DNA from: Clostridiales bacterium
GTDB taxonomy: Bacteria; Bacillota; Clostridia; Christensenellales; Aristaeellaceae
Length of the DNA stretch: 10,405 bases
NCBI GenBank assembly: GCA_022776785.1
Contig: JALFHA010000009.1
Coordinates: 1 to 10,405, forward strand
Reading direction: 5' to 3'
The notes under the pieces are model-generated. The model searched no databases, was not told the DNA's origin, and saw nothing but the letters and a program-made list of their open reading frames with translations. Shown one piece after another: positions 7,081 to 10,405 of this stretch. Positions within the stretch are counted from its first letter, which is position 1. Each line of letters opens with the position of its first letter. Both the position numbers and the translations under genes were made by a program.

Positions 7081-7176
7081 GCCTTGGCTCCCCCTATGGG
7101 GGAGCTGTCAGCTTAGCTGACTGAGAGGGCCCTCTCCGCCCCCCTACGGGGCACCTCTCCCATGGGGAGAGGCAAG
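7081..7176. repeat. Palindromic MITE/REP-like intergenic element
   Basis: A compact run of hairpins after kdpE: CTCCCCC-tat-GGGGGAG (7088-7104), GTCAGC-tta-GCTGAC (7107-7121), a CCCC-tac-GGGG core (near 7141-7151) and CCTCTCCC-atg-GGGAGAGG (7154-7172). The ends are roughly inverted (gccttggctcccc against ggggagaggcaag). It encodes no protein. Elements of this look are dispersed in gut Clostridia genomes; that is from general knowledge, and copy number here cannot be seen. The hairpins could also end the kdpDE transcript. Confidence 0.65.
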
Positions 7177-7285
7177 AGAGGCTTTGCTGCCAGTATGCCA
7201 ACTTCCGATTTGCCGGGACTTTTTCCTTCCGCTATTATACCACCCTCCCTCCGAAAGACAAGCGGGCAAACGGACGCCCCCGACG

Positions 7286-7350
7286 CTCACACAATCCTCA
7301 CACGAATCCCCTGCTTTCTCACAGCGCCCTCACAGCATCCGTGCTATGAT
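7286..7350 (+). promoter_or_regulatory. kdp promoter with four-box operator
   Basis: TCACAC boxes at 7287 and 7298 and TCACAG boxes at 7319 and 7330 give spacings of 11, 21 and 11 bases. A TATGAT -10 lies at 7345-7350, 15 bases after the last box start. The first two boxes and their surround match the trk operator exactly over 20 bases (7286-7305 against 3698-3679), and TTTCTCACAGCG around the third box is also identical. There is no consensus -35, so an activator is probably needed. Confidence 0.78.
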
Positions 7351-7356
7351 CATGGC

Positions 7357-7550
7357 GCTCGAGGGAGCAGGGGATTTGCGCGTTAATGGAATCTGTATTT
7401 GTGAAGATGGCCTTTAAGCGCACCTTTAAGGGATTTGCGATACAATGTCCACGCTCGCAGGACGTGGAGACGGTACCGCTCCATCGCTCCCGCGAAGACA
7501 TGCACCGCGCTTCATCCACCCGGTGAGGCGCGGGGGAAAGCGAGGCTGCT
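7357..7550 (+). promoter_or_regulatory. Long structured 5' leader of the kdp transcript
   Basis: About 194 bases separate the predicted start from kdpF. A small hairpin pairs 7464-7469 with 7479-7484. A longer compound stem pairs TCGCT (7484-7488) with AGCGA (7539-7543), CCCGCG (7489-7494) with CGCGGG (7529-7534), and CACCG (7503-7507) with CGGTG (7521-7525). The 3' strand includes the purine-rich kdpF ribosome site, so the fold could hide it. The 10-mer gggatttgcg occurs twice (7371 and 7430). I could not match this to the c-di-AMP (ydaO) or any other named riboswitch. A 46-codon frame (7386-7526) lies inside but has no good ribosome site. Confidence 0.4.
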
Positions 7551-7640
7551 ATGCAGATTCTTCTCATATTGACCGGCGTCGTCGCCGCGGCGATGCTGGT
7601 CTATCTGACCTATGTGCTGCTGAAGGGAGAGAACTTGTAA
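7551..7640 (+). CDS. kdpF: KdpF, small membrane subunit of the Kdp K+ ATPase
   Basis: A 29-residue single-pass membrane peptide, MQILLILTGVVAAAMLVYLTYVLLKGENL. It is the same size and pattern as E. coli KdpF (hydrophobic helix, then Y..Y.LL...E). In KdpFABC this peptide stabilises the complex. The ribosome site is purine-rich ggggaaagcgagg, 5-10 bases before the ATG. The TAA is followed directly by the kdpA ATG, the usual kdpFA arrangement. The gene is intact, but with kdpA broken and kdpBC absent it has no complex to serve here. The identity relies on position and pattern, because the protein is too short for strong similarity. Confidence 0.85.
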   Translation: MQILLILTGVVAAAMLVYLTYVLLKGENL

Positions 7641-7931
7641 ATGAACGCAGGACTTCAGTACGGCCTGTATCTGGCGCTGCTCGCGGCGCTGGCGTGGCCG
7701 CTTGGCAAATATTTGTTCAAGGTCATGAATGGCGACCGGGTGCTGCTTACGCCCGTGCTTCGCCCGATTGAAAAGGGCATCTACCGGCTGCTGCGAATCG
7801 ACGAAAACGAGGATATGGGCTGGAAGCAATACGCCGTCGTGTGCGTGCTGTTCAACCTGTTCGGCTTCCTCGCGCTCTGGGCGATGCAGCTGCTGCAAAG
7901 CGTGCTGCCGCTCACGAGTGATTGTCATTAG
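7641..7931 (+). pseudogene. kdpA: kdpA fragment, N-terminal ~92 codons only
   Basis: Remnant of the K+-translocating subunit of KdpFABC. The frame encodes 96 residues, of which about the first 92 match KdpA's N-terminus. There is a first membrane helix (about 5-25), then PVLRPIEKGIYRLLRIDENEDMGWKQYAVVCVLFNLFGFLALWAMQLLQSVLPL, in which the D..MGWKQY motif and the second helix are typical of KdpA. Full KdpA has about 560 residues and ten helices; everything after VLPLT, including all selectivity-filter loops, is missing. After LPLT the frame runs into foreign sequence (SDCH) and stops. The start is sound: ATG next to the kdpF stop, with gggagag as ribosome site. The break joins a response-regulator remnant at about 7916, pointing to one deletion that removed the rest of kdpA, kdpB and kdpC. 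It cannot transport K+. Confidence 0.9.
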
Positions 7932-8369
7932 GGACAACAGTTTCAAGTATCCTTCCCAAACAAATGTGACCAAGCCCTTCAATGTCGATGAGCTCATGGG
8001 CACGTGCGGGCCGCTGCCCGGCGCGTGGAGTTTTACAGCGGAAAGGCCGACAACGCAACCGTCTTTGAAAACGGCGGCCTCTGCATCTACTATGATTCGA
8101 TGGAGGTGACGGTCAGGGGAGAAATCGTCCATCTGACGCCCATTGAGTACAGAATCCTCAAGCTGCTGGCGCAGAACATCGGCCGTGTGCTCACGCACAG
8201 CATGATCATCCGCGATGTCTGGGGAAGTCTGGTTCAAAAGAGCGTCCCCTCTCTGCGCGTGTTCATGACGACGCTCAGAAGGAAGCTCGAGCAAAACAGC
8301 AACGGCGAGCAGTATATTCAGACGCGAATCGGCGTCGGGTACAGGATGGTGCCGATGGAGAATCGCTGA
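7918..8369 (+). pseudogene. Truncated, frameshifted KdpE-like response regulator
   Basis: Remnant of a second OmpR-family regulator. In one frame (7918-8000) a mutilated end of a receiver domain can be read: VIVI (beta-4-like), RDNSF, then NVTKPFNVDELM, containing the conserved K-P-F and E-L of the receiver. The phospho-acceptor aspartate and the first ~75 residues are gone, and the helix between beta-4 and TKPF is shortened. Just after DELM one base is missing (expected ATG-GC-[G]-CAC-GTG), and the sequence continues in another frame from about 7998. That frame reads VRAAARRVEFYSGK and then a complete winged-helix domain, with LTPIEYRILKLLAQNIGRVLTHSMIIRDVWG and final RIGVGYRM. The winged helix (about 8055-8366) is well preserved, so decay may be recent, or a DNA-binding domain alone could still be made from GTG at 8004. 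It probably comes from the 3' end of the lost kdp operon. Confidence 0.8.
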
Positions 8370-8953
8370 TAATAACACCGAATACATCGGCTTGCGCGAA
8401 GCAAACCCTGAAAGACGTCGCCAAAAGTCGTAGGACAGATGCAGCAATACATGCTATCATGTAAACTGTGAAAGAAGGACAAGAGATCATTGGCGAAGAT
8501 AAGTCTAAGCAAACTTAAGACAGTTTTGTACAACTTTGGACAATTCTGGACAGTTTTGGACAAAATGCTGTGCTATAATGGTAGGGTCAAAGAGGATGGT
8601 TCTGGTCTATCCTTTGTCTATGAGCTTTTTCCACTCAACAGGTTTTTCGCTGGATGCCGAACAGTCCGTCTTGTACGGAATGTTCGTCGCGCCCCGCAGA
8701 AAGTCATTGTTACCCTGCCCGGTGCGAATCGCCCCCTGAAAGCTGTCGCACAATGTCGCACGATGTTGCATGATGTCGCATGATGCCCATGTCAATACCT
8801 GCTATAATGTAAACTGTCAAAGAAGGACGAGAGCGCAGACCCTGCCCGGCGCAAACCGAGCCCAAAAAGTTGTCGCACAATGTCGCCAAAAGTCGCGAGA
8901 CGCCCAAGACAATATGTGCTATAATGTAAACTGTCAAAGAAGGACGAAAGCGC
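8370..8953 (+). promoter_or_regulatory. Non-coding array of promoter-like units with phased 10-bp repeats (parC-like candidate)
   Basis: No convincing gene lies between the regulator remnant and parM. Four units stand in the same direction. Each has 10-bp direct repeats followed by a TGn-extended -10: TATCAT at 8455, TATAAT at 8574, 8803 and 8920. In units 1, 3 and 4 the -10 is followed by GTAAACTGT and an AAAGAAGGAC block. Repeat starts are 8417 and 8427 (unit 1), 8518 to 8558 (unit 2, five units), 8746, 8756, 8766 and 8776 (unit 3), and 8872, 8882 and 8892 (unit 4). Repeats overlapping the promoter of an actin-ATPase/RHH gene pair are the mark of type II partition centromeres such as R1 parC. 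That reading is inference. Confidence 0.5.
8518..8567 (+). repeat. Five tandem 10-bp repeats, GGACARTTTT type
   Basis: Units start at 8518, 8528, 8538, 8548 and 8558: AGACAGTTTT, GTACAACTTT, GGACAATTCT, GGACAGTTTT, GGACAAAATG. A weaker sixth unit may begin at 8508. The last unit ends 6 bases before the -10 TATAAT (8574-8579). The sequence differs from the GTCGC repeats of the other units, although the period and placement are the same. Confidence 0.75.
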
Positions 8954-8966
8954 ATGATGCAGACCT
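8714..8966 (+). repeat. Imperfect tandem duplication (~126 bp) containing GTCGC repeats and a TATAAT promoter
   Basis: Two units begin with CCCTGCCCGG at 8714 and 8840, a period of 126 bases. Each then has a degenerate spacer, TGTCGCACAATGTCGC, further 10-bp GTCGC-type repeats, TGCTATAATGTAAACTGTC and AAAGAAGGACGA. A third start of the same pattern (gcgcatgatgcagacctgc, near 8951) is truncated. Internal differences (four GTCGC-type repeats against three) show that the copies have diverged. Confidence 0.8.
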
Positions 8967-9217
8967 GCATCGGAGAAAACCATCCACGGGCAGCTTATCC
9001 GGTTGATCAGATAAACCCAAACCAGCGTTGGCGAAAAACCGTCAGCGCTTTTTCTTTGCCCAAATTCAGAAAGGCGGTGATTCTATGTGATGCCCACATT
9101 TCCTTCCGCATCTCCGTTTCCAAACGGAACGTCCCCTTTTCTCGGACAGGCTTCATGGCCTGTCTTTTCTTTTCTCCACGAACAAACGAAAGAGAGGTAC
9201 CTTATGAAACAGCTTAA
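8954..9217 (+). CDS. Possible leader ORF overlapping the parM start
   Basis: An 87-codon frame beginning at tandem ATGs (8954 and 8957), with AGAAGGA 9 bases upstream and a TATAAT promoter about 30 bases upstream. It crosses both predicted terminators and ends 14 bases inside parM in another frame. The product has no recognisable domain and looks non-globular (basic, with many R, S and F). If it is translated, ribosomes moving through would open the terminator hairpins and couple to parM. It may equally be a chance frame. Confidence 0.25.
   Translation: MMQTCIGENHPRAAYPVDQINPNQRWRKTVSAFSLPKFRKAVILCDAHISFRISVSKRNVPFSRTGFMACLFFSPRTNEREVPYETA
9025..9057 (+). terminator. Intrinsic terminator T1 upstream of parM
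   Basis: The 9-bp stem pairs GCGTTGGCG (9025-9033) with CGTCAGCGC (9040-9048), with two G-U pairs and a 6-base A-rich loop. TTTTTCTTT follows. It lies between the last promoter-like unit and parM, in the sense direction. Confidence 0.65.
9068..9090 (+). promoter_or_regulatory. Extended Shine-Dalgarno followed by an ATG-TGA start-stop
   Basis: AGAAAGGCGGTGATTC (9068-9083) matches the complement of the 16S rRNA 3' tail (AGAAAGGAGGTGATCC) at 14 of 16 positions. One base later comes ATG (9085) and immediately TGA (9088). A ribosome would load strongly and stop after one codon. It lies between the two terminators of the parM leader. Confidence 0.45.
9145..9175 (+). terminator. Intrinsic terminator T2 upstream of parM
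   Basis: GACAGGC (9145-9151) pairs with GCCTGTC (9158-9164) around a 6-base loop. TTTTCTTTTCT follows. It ends only about 30 bases before the parM ATG, with no room for a promoter between. A GTCC at 9131-9134 could pair with GGAC at 9144-9147 and compete with the stem. Confidence 0.75.
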
Positions 9218-10130
9218 GAACATGCAAATTATCGGAATTGACAACGGCTATGGCAACCTGAAAACTGCCAGCGGCATCTTCCCCGCCAGCGTCCTGACCT
9301 TCGACCACGAGCCTGCCTACGCACAGGACTTGCTCATTTACGACGGCAAATACCATGTCATCGGCAGCGGACACCGGGAGTTCACCCCGGACAAGGTCAG
9401 CAACCCGGATCACTACCTCCTGACGCTTGCCGGCATCGGTCAGGAGCTGTGGAAGAACAGGATGACCGAAGCCCGCGTGTACATCGCCGCCGGTCTGCCC
9501 CTGACCTGGGTGGAATCCCAGCGCGAGAGCTTCCGGGCCTACCTGCTCCAGAACGATCATGTGGATTTCACCTGGCGCGGCATCGAATACCACGTTGATA
9601 TCGTCGGCGCGGACGTGTATGCGCAGGGCTTTTCCGCCATCGTGCCCATGCTCAGGCAGTTCAAGGGCGTGAATATGCTCTGCGACATCGGCAACGGCAC
9701 CATGAACATCATGACCATTCAGGACAGGCGCGCCGTCATGGACCAGTGCTTCACGGAGAAGTACGGCACCTATCAGTGCATGCTCCAGGCGCGCGAAGCC
9801 CTGACGCAGCGGTTCGGACGCACCGTGCCGGATGCCGTCATTGACGAGGTGCTTCGAAACGGCGATGCGGACATCGGGCGCGACTATGTGGAAACCATCC
9901 GAGCGGTCGCAGCCGGTTATGCGGCAGAGATCATGCGCAGGCTGCGCGAGCACGAATACGATCCGCAGACCATGCGGCTGTGGGTCGTGGGCGGCGGCGG
10001 ATGCCTGCTGCGCCACTTCGGCGAGTATGAGCGTGACCGCGTGACCATCATCGACAACATTCACGCCAACGCCGAGGGCTATGAATACCTTGCGGAGCGT
10101 CGTCTCATGCGCGAGAGGTTTGCCGAATGA
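9204..10130 (+). CDS. parM: ParM/StbA-type actin-like segregation ATPase
   Basis: Bacterial actin-like protein (308 residues), expected to form ATP-driven filaments that push plasmid copies apart through a ParR-centromere adaptor. Actin-fold nucleotide motifs are in order: phosphate-1 GIDNGYGNLKT (11-21), AAGLPL (95-100), phosphate-2 LCDIGNGTMNI (159-169) and adenosine-binding VVGGGGCLL (261-269), followed by IHANAEGYEYL near the end, typical of ParM/Alp proteins. The start at 9204 is chosen because agagagg lies just upstream and the conserved beta-1 strand begins a few residues in. A longer frame to 9087 would translate through terminator T2. The stop overlaps the next gene as ATGA, as in parM-parR operons. 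There is no DnaK-like C-terminal domain. Intact. The role as a segregation protein is inferred from family and neighbour; the exact subfamily is not determined. Confidence 0.9.
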   Translation: MKQLKNMQIIGIDNGYGNLKTASGIFPASVLTFDHEPAYAQDLLIYDGKYHVIGSGHREFTPDKVSNPDHYLLTLAGIGQELWKNRMTEARVYIAAGLPLTWVESQRESFRAYLLQNDHVDFTWRGIEYHVDIVGADVYAQGFSAIVPMLRQFKGVNMLCDIGNGTMNIMTIQDRRAVMDQCFTEKYGTYQCMLQAREALTQRFGRTVPDAVIDEVLRNGDADIGRDYVETIRAVAAGYAAEIMRRLREHEYDPQTMRLWVVGGGGCLLRHFGEYERDRVTIIDNIHANAEGYEYLAERRLMRERFAE

Positions 10131-10405
10131 GCCAAACGTTCCGTACCACCCTCCGGCTTGATCTGGGCAAGCCTGCCAGCGCACAGGCAGCCTCACTGCT
10201 GCGTCAGCTTCACGCAGAGCGCGGTCTGTCCTACAGCGCACTGATTGTTCCTGCCGTCAACGCCTATTACGGCGAGGCCCCTGCGGATGAAGGCCTGCGG
10301 GAGACGATTCGCTCCATCGTCCGGGATGAGCTGGCGGCTGCGCCCGTTCAGCTTGGCGATCTGCTGCAAGCCCTGAATACATTCACGCCCCAGACACCCA
10401 GATCG
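10127..10405 (+). CDS. ParR/StbB-like ribbon-helix-helix DNA-binding protein, 3' end missing
   Basis: Probable adaptor of the partition system: ParR-type proteins bind centromere repeats, repress their own promoter and cap ParM filaments. The 93 visible residues begin MSQTFRTTLRLDLGKPASAQAASLLRQL, a short beta strand (TTLRLDL) followed by helices. GLSYSALIVPAVNAYYG then fits the second helix of an RHH fold with the hydrophobic A..I..A...Y pattern. Residues 52-93 (PADEGLRETIRSIVRDELAAA and onward) look like a flexible or helical C-terminal region, the part that contacts the actin in known ParR proteins. The frame is still open at the window end. ATG at 10127 overlaps the parM stop (ATGA), so the two are coupled. 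The call rests on pattern and gene order; RHH folds are hard to prove by eye. Confidence 0.7.
   Translation, partial: MSQTFRTTLRLDLGKPASAQAASLLRQLHAERGLSYSALIVPAVNAYYGEAPADEGLRETIRSIVRDELAAAPVQLGDLLQALNTFTPQTPRS

Noticed and set aside
7386..7526. 46-codon frame in the kdp leader
   Set aside because: The purine-rich stretch is about 12 bases from the ATG, the product has no feature, and it overlaps the proposed RNA stem. Kept only as a note.
7357..7550. ydaO-type c-di-AMP riboswitch before kdpF
   Set aside because: Biologically attractive, but the conserved sequence blocks of that class could not be found by eye.
8490..8783. 97-codon frame from TTG 8490 after unit 1
   Set aside because: It has a ribosome-site-like block, but the product is a translation of the 10-bp repeats and the next promoter, with no domain; probably a chance frame.
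8405..8950. CRISPR array
   Set aside because: Repeats are 10 bp in direct tandem without unique 30-40 bp spacers, and no cas genes are visible.
8710..8983. Minus-strand frames with internally repeated peptides (SLTVYII, SFFDSLHYS)
   Set aside because: The peptide repeats only reflect the duplicated promoter units; no ribosome site or domain supports them.
9153..10241. Long minus-strand open frame opposite parM
   Set aside because: No recognisable motif, and it is antisense to an intact actin-fold protein.

Overview
The window reads as high-GC chromosomal DNA of an anaerobic Bacillota bacterium (class Clostridia, probably gut-associated). This is inferred from strong AGGAGG-type ribosome binding sites, ATGA stop/start overlaps, CorA/Trk/Kdp proteins of Firmicutes type, and a palindromic intergenic element of a kind common in gut Clostridia. 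No RNA gene fixes the taxon.

Layout. Positions 2-406 hold the 3' part of a small heat-shock protein (Hsp20) with its terminator. From about 3640 down to 626 on the minus strand lies a potassium-uptake operon: a TPR protein, two RCK/TrkA-type proteins and the channel subunit TrkH. The first three junctions are tightly coupled, and a hairpin terminator follows trkH. A CorA-type Mg2+ channel (3812-4714, minus) is transcribed divergently from a KdpD-like sensor kinase and KdpE response regulator (4854-7045, plus). After a palindromic MITE-like element (about 7081-7176) comes a kdp promoter with a long structured leader, an intact kdpF, and only the first ~92 codons of kdpA. These join directly to a broken second KdpE-like regulator, so kdpB and kdpC are gone. 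From about 8400 the character changes to a mobile or plasmid-like module. Four promoter-like units built on 10-bp phased repeats are followed by two intrinsic terminators, then an actin-like ParM/StbA ATPase and a ribbon-helix-helix-like (ParR/StbB) protein cut by the window end.

How the parts work together. The trk promoter and the kdp promoter carry the same four-box operator with identical geometry: TCACA-type boxes at 11, 21 and 11 bp, then 15 bp to the -10. A PhoB/OmpR-family regulator, most simply the neighbouring KdpE, would therefore control both. This suggests that after the Kdp ATPase was lost, the KdpDE pair was kept because it still drives the Trk system. In the right part, the 10-bp repeats overlapping promoters ahead of parM-parR resemble a parC-type centromere/operator of a type II partition system, marking a plasmid or integrative element next to the decayed kdp locus.
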